Both the position numbers and the translations under genes were made by a program. Of a stretch of DNA of 64,000 nt, positions 49,425 to 62,686 are shown piece by piece (the first letter of the stretch is position 1; each line of letters starts with the position of its first letter). The notes under the pieces were generated by a model. It saw only the letters and a list, made by a program, of their open reading frames with translations, made no database searches and was not told where the DNA came from. This stretch comes from Corythoichthys intestinalis. Lineage: Eukaryota > Chordata > Actinopteri > Syngnathiformes > Syngnathidae. The stretch covers positions 24,326,501 to 24,390,500 of the forward strand of contig NC_080416.1 of assembly GCF_030265065.1 (NCBI RefSeq). Direction: 5' to 3'.

Positions 49425-49515
49425 GGTCAATGGCAAGGATGTACATGGGTGTCGATGGCATAGACGTACATGGTCGTCATTGGCATGGACATACATGGCC
49501 TTCAATGACATCGAC
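49425..49515 (+). repeat. Short tandem repeat, about 30-base unit, three copies
   Basis: Units begin GGTCAATGGCAAGGATGTAC, TGTCGATGGCATAGACGTAC and CGTCATTGGCATGGACATAC. Each ends near ATGG. They resemble the core of the foldback family (GTCAATGGCA, GACGT). Confidence 0.6.
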
Positions 49516-50204
49516 ATACGAACACCTCGACATACGATCCTTTTAACATCCGACGTAAAATTTGACTGTCATTTGTCTGACATATGGAGACATGCTCAAA
49601 ATGCGTCAATTTCCAGCAGCGACACAATTTCATTGTTTTCCCCCAGGACAGCAGCACGGTGAATTTCTAGCAAAAGAAATTAACATGGGTTCCAAGAAGG
49701 TTAGTGCTGGTGGTAAAAAAAAGGTGACGCTTACCATTGAAATTAAGATGGAAACGGTTGAAGATATTTATGATCTCGATGGTCCTTTTCTGACCTCCGT
49801 TCGGTAGTCTATATAAGTGATGACAAGTGGGTGAAAATTATTATTACTGTAACATCAGCAAGAAATTTGCCATCTTTGTCAGGTTTCTAATCATTTATAT
49901 CAGAACTTGTTTAACACAACACGGCTACCATCCGCTGTAGCCGATGCCAACAACAACAGAACATGAAAACTGAAAATAAAAACTAACGCACCTCTCTCAC
50001 CATCTCGTCAGCCTGTTCAGGAACAGCATGCAAAATACAACTGCCACATTAGGAGTCAATACGGTGGATTATTATTATTATTATTACAATTTGTATTTGT
50101 AATTTATTTGTTTTGCTATGTGTAATGGCTATTTTTAATTGTACCTGCGGTATTCATGAGGGATTTAGCGTAGGTTTTTGGACTGTGGAACAAATTACTT
50201 TGTT

Positions 50205-50917
50205 AAATTAATTTTCGGACTATAAGGCACCACCCGCCAAATTTGACACGAAAACGGCATTTGTTCATAGATAAGCCGTACTGGACTATAAGTCGCAGCT
50301 GTCCTCACTGTATCATGGGATATTTACACCAAAAGATATTAACCGGTAACACTTTATTTGACAGCGGCATTATAAGAATGTCATTAGACTAAATGAAAGC
50401 TTTGAACCAATTGGCTGCAAAGCTTAATTGCTTTAAGAAGCTTCATTTGGTTATCACTGCTCCCTTGGGGGAGACAGTAAACCTCTGCTGCCACCTGCTG
50501 TTAACACTGTTGTTGTCCAACATGTCTCCTAGCATGCATTACAGCGCTACAGATGTCAATTACAATCAAAATTCATGTTTTGTGCTATTTATTTTTTCAG
50601 TTACTGTTGTAGTTGTTTCATCAATTGCGAGTTATAGTATTTAGTGACACTTTATTTGACAGTATCTTACTTTTGAATGGATGTAAAAAAAAAAATAATA
50701 AAAAAAATGATCTAAGCTGGACATAAATGGAGTTAGTGACATAATTTGCCGGATGACGTTAGCATTCATTAATGCCCATGATAGTGTCATGTCATTATTA
50801 TGACGGTCTTATGGCAGTCTTATGTGTTACCTATTATCCCAAATAAATAAACAAGTAGGCCACAGGATTCAAAATGAGGGAAAAAAGAAGCAGCTTATAG
50901 TGCAAAAATTACGGTAA
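50205..50917. mobile_element. ACTATAAGC-ended element, copy 4
   Basis: It runs from ATTTTCGGACTATAAGGCAC to AGTGCAAAAATTACGG. It has AGATATTAACCGGTAACACT, TTGGGGGAGACAGTAAACCT and part of the palindromic unit (about 50643-50832). It immediately precedes the Tc1 element at 50931. Confidence 0.65.
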
Positions 50918-50930
50918 TCAAATTATAATA

Positions 50931-52530
50931 CAGTGGGGCAACTAAGTATTTAGTCAACCACCAATTGTGCAAGTTCTCCTACTTGAAAAGATTAGAGAGG
51001 CCTGTAATTGTCAACATGGGTAAACCTCAACCATGACAGACAGAATGTGGAAAAAAAAAAAAAAAACAGAAAATCACATTGTTTGATTTTTAAAGAATTT
51101 CTTTCCAAATTAGAGTGGAAAATAAGTATTTGGTCACCTACAAACAAGCAAGATTTCTGGCTGTCAACTCCTTCTAACGTGATCTAACGAGGCTCCACTC
51201 GTTACCTGTATTAATGGCACCTGTTTTAACTCATTATCGATATAAAAGACACCTCTCCACAATCTCATTCAGTCACACTCCAAGCTCCACTATGGCCAAG
51301 ACCAAAGAGTTGTCGAAGGACACCAGAGAAAAATTTGTAGACCTGCACCAGGCTGGGAAGACTGAATCTGCAATAGGTAAAACGCTTGGTGTAAAGAAAT
51401 CAACAGTGGGAGCAATTATTAGAAAATGGAAGACATAAAAGACCAGTGATAATCTCCCTCTATCTGGGGCTCCATGCAAGATCTCACCCCGTGGCGTCAA
51501 AAAGATAACAAGAACGGTGAGCAAAAATCCAGGAACCACACAGGGGGGCCTAGTGAATGACCTACAGAGAGCTGGGAAAACAGTAACAAAGGCTACTATC
51601 AGTAACACAATGCGCCGCCAGGGACTCAAATCCTGCACTGCCAGACGTGTCCCCCTGCTGAAGAAAGTACACATCCAGGCCCGTCTGCCGTTCGCTAGAG
51701 AGCATTTAGATGATGCAGAAGAGGATTGAGAGAATGTGTTACGGTCAGATGAAACCAAAACTTTTTGGTAGAAACAGAGGTTCTCGTGTTTGGAGGAGAA
51801 AGACTACTCAATTGCAGCCGAAGAACACCATGCCCACTGTGAGGCATGGGGGTGGAAACATCATACTTTGGGGTTGTTTTTCTGCAAAGGAACCAGGACG
51901 ACTGACCTGTATAAAGGAAAGAATGAATGAGGCCATGTATCGAGAGATTTTGAGTGAAAATCTCCTTCCATCAACAAGGGCATCGAAGATGAGACGTGGC
52001 TGGGTCTTTCAGCATGACAATGATCCCAAACACAAAGCCAGGACAACAAAGGAGTGGCTTCGTAAGAAGCATTTCAAGGTCCAGGAGTGGCCTAGCCAGT
52101 CTCCAGATCTCAACCCCATAGAAAATCTTCGGAGGGAGTTGAAAGTCCTTGTTGCCCAACGACAGCCCCAAAACATCACTGCTCTAGAGGAGATCTGCAT
52201 TTAGGAATAGGCCAAAATACCAGCAAGAGTGTGTGAAAAGCTTGTGAAGAGCTACAGAAAACGTTTGGCCTCCGTTATTTCCAACAAAGGGTACATAACA
52301 TAGTATTGAGATGAACTTTTGGTATTCACCAAATACCTAGTTTCCACCATGATTTGCAAATAAATTCCTTAAAAATCAAACAATGTGATTTTCTGTTGTT
52401 TTTTTTCCCTCCACATTCTGTCTGTCATGGTTGAGGTTTACCCATGGTGACAATTACAGGCCTTTTTAATATTTTCAAGTGTGAGAACTTGCACAATGAG
52501 TGGTTGACTAAATACTTATTTGCCCCACTG
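50931..52530 (+). mobile_element. Tc1-like transposon, uninterrupted but dead
   Basis: The ends are CAGTGGGGCAACTAAGTATT and, on the other strand, CAGTGGGGCAAATAAGTATT, with TA on both sides. It is 1600 bases long, of the same family as the one at 38948. The transposase on the plus strand has [20 protein letters not shown], a stop after [22 protein letters not shown], a further stop in the DAEED region, a small deletion at the first catalytic block, [10 protein letters not shown], and [15 protein letters not shown]. Recognisable from end to end but non-functional. Confidence 0.93.
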
Positions 52531-52615
52531 TATATTCTTATGGGAAAATCCTGCTCGACATTCGATCATTTCGACTTACAACCCGGGTCCTGAAGTGAAT
52601 TAAATTTGTATGTAG

Positions 52616-54719
52616 ACGTACAACTGTTTGTGGCTGTTATTGGCATCACTTAACCCTAACACAGTTCCTCACTGTAATCCTAATGAACGAATGTTCATTT
52701 GCAGTTCAAATGGATTGGACGTCCTCAAGTGATAAACTCAGTTAAATTGTCATCAGAAGGATACAAAGACCTACATGATTGGACGTCTATCACCGTCACT
52801 GAGTTAATAATAAAAAAATAAAAATAAAAAAAAATAAAAAAGAGATTAAATTAAAATGAAAAACCAACAACAAAACAATTGGGGGTTCAAAAAGAAGGAT
52901 TCAGATTATTTTCGATGTTTTTAAGCAATTGCTCGACTTTTTAAATAGTTCATTTGATAATAAAATAGTTATCAATTAGTCGATTAATCGTAAGAGTGGA
53001 GGGTCACCGGCGGGAACCCCCAAGCCACTTGAAGGGTTTTAACCGTGGCCCCATGCCGACGCAGACAAAAGAGCCGGGACCCAATCACCGTCTGCCCCTT
53101 TGTTGCAGGGGGAGCCAGCGAGGCTGGGAGTGGGCCCGGGGTCGAGGGTCGCAGTCACAGCTCCCGTGCCCCCCCCCCTTGTGCATGGCAAGCCCTGTTT
53201 GTTTGTTTTAGACAGTGCTTTTTCCCAGGTAACAATAAAGCAAGCATTTTGCCAGAAAATAGTTCAAACTTATCCACATCTTGCATATTCTATTTTATTT
53301 TTTTGTTTACAGTTGTATATTTCCTTATATGTCAATATATTTGTTCATTGGTTTATTGATCTATTTTTTTCTTTTAATGAAAGAATATTTTGATATCGGT
53401 TGTCTCACTATGCTGTATTTGTTTTTATCGGAGTATGTTCCTTGATTGCAAAATCTAATAATTTATTCCTGATTGATTGATTTATTGATTGATTGAACTT
53501 ATCCTGTATGTGTTGCATTCATTTTTTCGTAGTACATTTAATTGATTGCTTATATTTTATTGTTATTTATAAGCTTAATATACTATGTTTTTTTCTTTAT
53601 TATTATTTACTGTGTGTATCATGTTTCTCTATTAGCAAGGCAACGCTAGGCAAATTTATTTGTATAGCACAATGCAACACAAGGCAATTCAAAGTGCTTT
53701 GTATAACATGAGCAAAACGCAAAAACATGTAATGTATAAATTTAGTATTTTTACATTTTAATTATTATTTCTTGTGCTAACTATACTGTAATTAATTGTG
53801 TTTATTCTTGACATATTTATGCATGCTTATGTATAATGTATCACAAATATACTGAATTTTGTGTGGATTTTTTTTTTTTTTTTTTTGTTATGTGTATTTC
53901 TATTTTAATTGAACTAATTATTTATGGTCTTAAAATCCTTTTGTTTCTTACCAAACGTTTAATTAGAACAACCTAATTAAAAAAAAAAAAAAAAAAAAAA
54001 AAACTACATTAATGAATAAATGTGCTTATTCTTTTTTTTTTTTTTTTTTTAAATAAATAATACTATTGTACTTTCCTCTTTTTCAATCATACAATTATAA
54101 TTCTCGGTAAACTTTTCATAAATAAGAATGAATATTTCAAATCTATTCCAAGTTTTTCCACAAAGAATTATGTAATTATTTTTGTTCTTCGAAAGATATG
54201 AAGGGGAAAATGCTTTGAAACTGTGTAGAATTGTTGAGGAGCTTGAATTAGCTGATAGACCCTAAAACTCACCTTATTTTCTATGTATTATTTTTTGTAA
54301 TTATTTATTTATTTTTATTTTTTTTTACTTACATTTTTATGTGATTGTAATTTTTTATGTTGTATTAATGATTATTCCTTAGTTATGTTGTGTTATGTTA
54401 TGTATCAAGTTAAACAACAATGTACCATGCCACTTATGTTGTATTGTTTATGTGGATGTAATAATGTAATCCTATTCTTCGCACTTTGCTGCCACCCACT
54501 GTATATCTGGTGTATCTACACAAATGCGCTTCACTCCAGCTGTAAAATGAAGAACAAATAACTCCGCAGCAGAGTTTGAGAACTGATATATGTTTATATA
54601 GTCTTAGTTTACAGTTTTATATTCTGTTAACTATATAATTTTAAGATTAAATATATTTGATTTTAAATATCTTTTTTTATATGCACCAATGCACCTGCTA
54701 TGATGATGTCATCATTCAG
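52616..54719. other. Intergenic DNA upstream of the cathepsin gene
   Basis: 52690-52807 is a foldback copy; about 52900-52992 resembles a GATTAATCG-type element end; 52996-53215 is GC-rich and unique; 53640-53715 is a LINE-tail-like string (AGGCAATTCAAAGTGCTTTG) in reverse orientation. 53220-54720 is very AT-rich, with A and T runs near 53980 and 54030. No exon seen. Confidence 0.5.
52690..52807. repeat. Foldback repeat copy 9
   Basis: It contains GTTCAAATGGATTGGACGTC and then TGATTGGACGTCTATCACCG with CACTGAGTTAAT. Arms are incomplete. Confidence 0.55.
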
Positions 54720-54754
54720 GCTGTAACGGTCTGCAGGTGTGTCTGAATCCATCA

Positions 54755-54765
54755 GGATAAAAAGG
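54755..54765 (+). promoter_or_regulatory. TATA-like box of the cathepsin gene
   Basis: GGATAAAAAGG lies about 150 bases upstream of the start codon, with a plausible start about 30 bases on. A (TTTTG)n tract occupies the leader at about 54853-54893. No splice acceptor is seen between it and the start codon, so the leader is probably unspliced. Confidence 0.4.
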
Positions 54766-54912
54766 GGTTCTTTGCACGCCAGCTTGCATGCCTGCTCATT
54801 TTGTCATCAGGTCAGTTGATACTGAAATTGTTTGCCCTGCTGTTGTTTTGCTTGATTTTGTTTTGTTTTGTTTTGTTTTGTTATGTTTTGTTTTTGGGGG
54901 GCACAACCAAAC

Positions 54913-56454
<1,542 letters not shown>

Positions 56455-56507
56455 TTGTCAATGTGTAATGCCTTCAAAGGAATTGAGATTGTTTTAAGAA
56501 TGTCTAA

Positions 56508-56513
56508 AATAAA
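56508..56513 (+). terminator. ctss: Polyadenylation signal of the cathepsin gene
   Basis: AATAAA lies 54 bases after the stop codon, giving a very short 3' UTR. Confidence 0.75.
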
Positions 56514-56706
56514 GTGCCTTTAAATGTCATACTGAGATATTTTTTATTTTACTTTTGGAGCATTTTAGTAGTGTATGAATTAAGTAAATGCTTTATATTT
56601 GGTCATGGCAAAGTGAAAACTGTTGTAGCTTTGCTCTTTGGTTTAACCCTTAAAGGCCTGCAATTGCCAGAGAATCCCAAAATTTGAAAATAAGGTCTTA
56701 ATGGTT

Positions 56707-57683
56707 ATAGAGATGTCCCGATCGATCAGGTCCGATCAAGTCATTTTCTAAGTATCGGAATTGGCAAATATCGGCCATGCCTTTTATGTACTGTACATAT
56801 ACTACATATACTGTACATATGTACTGTATATATTTTCGTTTTCTAATTGTATTTAGCATTACAGACACGTTACTCAACCAGTCTTTAATTTAGGCTTAAG
56901 GTAGGGTTATGAAAATTATCCCAATAACGGCAGCAAATAGTTTAATGTGTCACGTTAAAATATTTAATGCTATAAATATATGCGCTGCACGACCCTCACT
57001 CATTGTCACGCACAACCTGTAATGACGCCGATTTACAAATATAGACCGATATAAGGCAGCGCAAAACAATTTTAGCAGGCTATGAAGCCTTTATTCAAAT
57101 GGATATAACCTTGCAATCCCTCTCCCTGTGATTAGAAATCACATAGGAAGCAATATGGGAAAGCAAGGTGGCAATAGATCTTTAACTTATCGCCTTAATT
57201 TATTTCCCAAAGCAGAGAACACATATCCATTGGTAGCATGGCGCACAGTCATGGTTTTACTTCCCATCATGGTTTCACTTCCCATCATGCATTGGGGCAT
57301 GCTGCAGTATCATTTACTGAAAGCTCAACAAATACACTAGATGGCAATATTTCGTCACAATACACAAAGTCACAAGTCTTTCTATCGATGGATCCCTCTC
57401 ACAGAAAGAATGTTAAAACATGCCATCTTGAGGATTTATTGTCATAATAAATACAGTACTTATGTACTGTATGTTGAATGTATATATTCGAGTTTTATTC
57501 ATTTTTTTCTTAATGCATTGCCAAAATGTATATGATCGGGAAAAATTATCGGGAATGATTGGAAGTGAATCGGGAGCAAAAAAAAGCAATCGGATCGGGA
57601 AATATCGGGATCGGCAGATACTCAAACTAAAACGTTCGGGATCGGATCGGGAGCAAAAAAACATGATCCGAACAACCATAGCT
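56707..57683. mobile_element. GATGTCCCGATC-ended element, copy 2
   Basis: The ends are TAGAGATGTCCCGATCGATC and, on the other strand, ATGGTTGTTCGGATCATG. The interior follows copy 1 (14939-15928): CTTTAATTTAGGCTTAAG, GAAAGCTCAACAAATACACT, CAGTACTTATGTACTGTATG and CATTGCCAAAATGTATATG. It begins about 190 bases beyond the cathepsin polyadenylation signal. Confidence 0.65.
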
Positions 57684-57689
57684 GCTTGT

Positions 57690-58982
57690 GTTGCGTTTAA
57701 GAACTGCTCGGATATCTAGCCATCAGCCATCTTGCTGTCCTTGACAATGTGTTGGAATAAAACACAGGTGGAGAATTGACAGTCGTTACATATGGATGAA
57801 ACGGAAAGGACACTCTTGTGTATATTGACAGTTGACGAATCTAATCAAGTGATGTACAGTAGACGTGCTGGTATCCACACACGAACAATACATCGCTCAT
57901 CTGCACAGGACCGCAACCTACCTATTCCTTCCTTCCAACTGCAACTCCGCCCAACGACGTAAAAAAGAAAAGAAAAGAAAAAAACGATATTGGATTTCTC
58001 GCTGCACACCACACACATCTCTCAAGGCACACCAGTTGAAAAACATCGCTTTAAAGGACTACACAAGTCCACAGTTGGCAAAATATCCCCTGATCTGAAC
58101 CCTTTTTGACTTGTTCTGCGGTCATGACACAGAATCTTTTTTTTTTTTTTTTAATTGCAACATTTTTATCCCCTTAAATTTAACGCATTATATATATTTT
58201 TTTAAAAGCAAACTTTTTCTTGTAGTTACACCCTCCACACATTCTTTTCCCAAATTTTAACACCCATGTGACCTCATAACGGAAAACTCGTAATAATGAA
58301 TGACATCGTTTCTTTGTCAGCATCACCAATATATTCAGATTCAAATACTGAAATCACCAATAATTCGTCATTTTAACAAAACAAAGACAACACGCCATAG
58401 AATTGTACAGATTTTTTCCCCCAAATGTTCCTGAATGTTCCACAAATTTCATACTTGCACATACAAACATCGATTTTCTTTTTGATAACTTACACATTAC
58501 ATAGATTCTTTGTATTCAACTTACATTTAGAGAAGTTTCTGTTCATATAAACAAGGCAAAAAAAAAAAGAACCATCCAACTATAATGTTTGTCGTCAATT
58601 CCTGGCCTGGGGAAGAATGTCCATTTGTCCATTTTAAGGGAACATAAAAAGTACTCCATTCCTTAATCAGAAAACAAAGACTCCATTTCCACTTTAAGGA
58701 TCCATTTAGTATAGATTTACATATACAATATGTACTGTATGTATTCATATTTATTACTCTACACATACACATTGGTTGAACCTTTTAAGGGCAATCTTTG
58801 GATTAATTTGAGCAGGAAAGGGTTTCTCTTGCCCACACTTTGCACCAATCTAAGACGGTTGACTGTTTTTGTCATAGACATTTATTGCCCTTTCCTACCT
58901 ATAGCTACGACATTAGCATCCCTTTTGACAATATTTTTTTATATATTTATGTTAAATATATTGACATGAACATGAAAGGACA
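57690..58982. other. Intergenic DNA with a hAT fragment
   Basis: At about 57985-58048 the sequence GCACACCAGTTGAAAAACAT, preceded by GATTTCTCGCTGCACACC, is the reverse of a common hAT terminus opening with GATGTTTTTCAAC and GTGTGCC. The rest is AT-rich with no supported exon. Confidence 0.45.
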
Positions 58983-59047
58983 TACTGTATTTTCCAGACT
59001 ATAAGTCACACTTTTTTCATAATTTGGCTGGGCCTGCGACTTATATA

Positions 59048-60626
59048 CTGTGGTATAAGAAAGTATCTGACGTTTTTGGAATTTCTCACATTTCTGCATA
59101 AAATCACCATCAAATGTGAGCTGGTCTTTGTCAAAATCACACAGATGAAAAAAAACTGTCTGCTTTAACTAAAACCACCCAACCGTTTATAAGTTTTCAT
59201 ATTTTAATGAGGACAGTATGCAAACAATGACTGAAGGGTGAAAACTAAGTAAGTGAACAATCACATTTAAAATTTGGTGGCCCCCCTTTGACAGCAATAA
59301 CTTCAACAAGACACTTCCTGTAGCTGCAGATCAGTCTGGCTCATCGATCAGGACTAATCTTGGTCCATTCTTCTCGACAAAACTGCTGTAGCTTGGTCAG
59401 ATTCCTGGGATGTTGGGCATGAATCTCTGTCTTTGTCTGTCCACAGCATCTCAATGGGGTTCATGTCTGGACTTTGACTTGGTCACTCCAGAACGTGTAT
59501 GTGGTTCTATTGAAACCATTCTGATGTTGATTTACTTCTGTGTTTTAAATCATTGTCTTGTTGCAGCATCCATCCTCTTTTTAGCTTCAACTGTCTGACA
59601 GACGACCTCAGGTTTTCCTGCAAAAAATCCTGATAAACTTTTGAATTCATTATTCCATGAATGATTGCAAGTTGTCCAGGCCCTGAGGTAGCAAAACAGC
59701 CCCAAATCATGATGTTCCCTCCACCATGCTTCACAGTGGGGAAGAGGTGTTGATGTTGGAGAGCTGTTCCATTTTTCCTCCACACATGACGTTGTGTGTT
59801 ACTTCCAAACAATTCAACTTTGGTTTCATCAGTTCAGAAAATATTTTGCCAAAACTGTCGAGTGTTCAAGTGCCGTTTTGCGAACATTAAACGAGCAACA
59901 ATGTTTTTTTTTTAGACAACAGTGGCTTCCTCCGTGGAGTCCTCCCATGAACACTTACATATAGTTGATGTGTACACAGACATATTGGACTGTGCCAGTG
60001 ATTTTTGTAAGTATTTAGCAGACACTCTAGGGTTCTTTTTTAACTCTGAGAATCCTGCGCTGAACTCTTGGCGTCATCTTCGGTGGACCGCCACTCCTTG
60101 GGAGAAAAGCAACAGTGCCAAACTCCCTCCATTTGTAGACAACCTCTCTGACTGTCGATTGATGAACATCCGGACTTTTAGAGATGGTCTTGTATCCTTT
60201 CCCAGCTTGATACAAATCAACAAACCTTGCAGGTGTTCAGACAGCTCTTTTGACCAATGCACATCAGACAATGCTTCTCATCAAGAAATTTCTTACCAGA
60301 TGTGTGCTTTATAGTGGGCAGGGCAGCTTTAAACCACTCATCAGTGGTTGGGCACACACCTGACTTAAAATGTTTGGTAAATTTGGTTTCAATTACTCTT
60401 TAAGTCTCCTTAGGCTAGGTTTCACTTACTTATTTTTCCCCCTTACGTCACTGTTTGGATGCTATCCTCATTAAAATATGAAAACCTATAAATGTTTGGG
60501 TGGCTTTAGTTAAAGCAGAAACTGTATTTTCATCTGTGTGATTTTGATAAGGATCAGATCACATTTGATGATTTTATGAGAAATGTGAGAAATTCCAAAA
60601 GATGCAGATAATTTTTCATACCACTG
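59048..60626 (-). mobile_element. Tc1-like transposon (CAGTGGTATRARAAA ends)
   Basis: Long inverted repeats of about 200 bases begin CTGTGGTATAAGAAAGTATC and, on the other strand, CAGTGGTATGAAAAATTATC; TA flanks both sides. The transposase is on the minus strand. The helix-turn-helix part lies at 60215-60027 (MYQAGKGYKTISKSPDVHQS) and the catalytic part at 59840-59507 ([38 protein letters not shown]). The NPIE block follows near 59480 in a different frame. Several stops and frameshifts; not functional. A different family from the two Tc1 elements at 38948 and 50931. Confidence 0.9.
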
Positions 60627-61146
60627 TATTGATACTTATGTATACTCAAGGCATGCCCTCGACTTCAAGTTGGTGCAGTTGTTCAATAGTGATGCTAAGA
60701 TGAGGACTTGAATGGATTTGGTTGTGATTTGGAGTGAGATGGGTAGTTTGTTTTGTTGATTGTTATCGGAATAACTCTTAATATTAGAAATGTGACCGAA
60801 AATTTGGCGCTGAAAACCCTCGGTCGAAAAATTGCATTTTCAGTTTCCAGTTAAAAGACCGAAAGTTTACCACCGAATAGTGTGAAGAACCTTAGTCCTC
60901 TTGTAATGACACAATCAAAACACGGCGAGAAACAACACTACTGTCTCTCAGCAAACATGTTCGCGGTTTGTAAGTATTATGAGCTATCACAGAAATTTAT
61001 AAATTATTAAATGTAGGGAAATAAATTTACTTCATCATTGCTACACGCTTGTTCTGAAGTTGCTTTCCATTAATGTCCCGCGTCACATCAAGCAGAGTGC
61101 ATTTGAGCCCATGTGTGAGTAGTTTGGAGTTCTGTTTGTTTGAAAG

Positions 61147-61719
61147 TACTGTATTGGCCCGAATATAAGACAGTGTTTTTTAGCATTGAAATAAGAATGA
61201 AAAAGAGGGGGGTTCGTCTTATATTCATGGTCTAGACATCATACCCATTAACAACGCTAGATGGCGCCAGATATCATTGAAGCGATGTTCTGTCATGACA
61301 GATCTCAGCTACTCTCAAGTTTAACCAGTTTGCATTATTTTATTGCAATGTTTTTCCTGATTCAGATTTGTTTCAAGACTACAGTTACAGTTAGACTTCA
61401 CTTTGATGGTTAATGCAGTTATTGAAATGTTGTTGTTTTATCACAATAGATTGGTTTATTTACATTTCGAAAACCAGAGGCCATTCATTTACGAATGTGA
61501 GTGCACTTTAGTTTACATATTTAAATATTCAGATATTAAGATTTGAATGAGGCAAAATAACAGGCTTTCTCTCTCAAATATATTGTTATACTCATTTGTT
61601 TTGGATGTACTGTAATTATTTTCTGTATAAAAATTAATTTGGTGTTCAAAAAGTCTTTTTTCAAACTTGAGGGGGTCGTCTCATAATCAGGACCGTCTTA
61701 TATTCGGGCCAATACGGTA
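61147..61719. mobile_element. GGCCCGAATATAAGAC-ended MITE
   Basis: The ends are TACTGTATTGGCCCGAATAT and, on the other strand, TACCGTATTGGCCCGAATAT. No protein is encoded. A truncated copy lies at 33215-33510 with the same internal blocks. Confidence 0.7.
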
Positions 61720-61868
61720 CTGTATTGTATTTTGTTTAATGATGGAGGATACACTGCCCTCCGGTGGCAGTATTGCGCCTTGTATTCACTGAATAGCATA
61801 CTTGTCTGACATGGCTAAAAAAATGAATTGTATACATGTGTATTATTCGGTCTTTCGGTTTTCCAATA

Positions 61869-62464
61869 TAGGTAGTCCCCAGGTTACGACGTACCCGACT
61901 TAAGTGATTTCGACTTTACAACGCCAGAGTCTCGTCCGCCATTTTGTCTGCAGTCGTTCTTTTTTTTTTTTTGTCGCGTTATCAGTATCTTATTCAATCC
62001 CCCCAGTATCTTACTTTTTAATTCATTTTATTAATATGACTTCTGCCTTTTGGCGAAATGTGTTGATTATGATGTTGACTTTTGTTTTGTGATGCATGCT
62101 TTTATTTTGTCGCAGGAAGCGTAAAGCAGGTAGTACTTCATGTGCACATGGAGAAGAACTTATTTGCGCACACGAAGAAGAGCGCACGCGCACACACAAG
62201 GGAGAGCACATTTGCTCCCATGAAGAAGTCGCGCAGCAGAGTGAGAGGGGAAAGATTGCAGCTCAGCTCGTTGTCTAGCTAGGATTTAGCTCCAACATCT
62301 TGAAAAGGACAGTACAATGACGTATAATACATGTCTTTGGTTGGTTATTTTGAGATTTAGGGGGGATTTAGGGGTACTTAAAGGGTTCATTCCGATTTAC
62401 GCGGAAATTTGCGTTATGTTGCCAGCATAGGAATGGAACTCGTTCGTAACCTGGGCACTACCTG
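61869..62464. mobile_element. GGTAGTCCCCAGGTTACGA-ended mariner-like MITE
   Basis: The ends are TAGGTAGTCCCCAGGTTACG and, on the other strand, CAGGTAGTGCCCAGGTTACG, with TA on both sides (61867-61868, 62465-62466). The next bases inside the right end, GAACGAGTTCCATTCC, are typical of the family. About 0.6 kb, non-coding. Confidence 0.7.
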
Positions 62465-62686
62465 TATTCGGTTTTGGCCAAAAATGTTGCTTTCGGTACA
62501 TCCCTAGGTAATATGTTAACAGATTTTATTACTACTATAATGTATTGTCTAATGTTTGTGCTTGGTCTCTGATTAAATAAAATGACCTTCCAAAAATTTG
62601 ACTTATACCCCAGTGCGACTTTGTATTTTTCTGTCTTCATTGTGCATGTTTGGCTGGTGCGACTTATAGTCCGAAAAAATGCGGTA

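Larger units (their letters stand above)
60785..62506. mobile_element. GGGATGTACCGAAA-ended element, copy B
   Basis: The right end on the minus strand is TAGGGATGTACCGAAAGCAA and the left end TAGAAATGTGACCGAAAATT. The flanks CTTAATAT and GGTAATAT agree at 6 of 8, as in hAT insertions. It is inverted relative to copy A and shares CTCTTGTAATGACACAATCA with A's complement. It carries two further elements, at 61147-61719 and 61869-62464. Confidence 0.6.
58983..62686. mobile_element. ACTATAAGTCGC-ended element, outer shell of a nest
   Basis: The left end is TACTGTATTTTCCAGACTAT followed by AAGTCACAC. The right end on the other strand is TACCGCATTTTTTCGGACTA followed by TAAGTCGCACC. Inside are a Tc1 element (59048-60626) and the element at 60785-62506. 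The element's own sequence remains only at 58983-59047, 60627-60784 and 62507-62686. Confidence 0.6.

Noticed and set aside
59922-60314. 130-codon plus-strand frame
   Set aside because: It is the antisense of the Tc1 transposase helix-turn-helix region on the minus strand.
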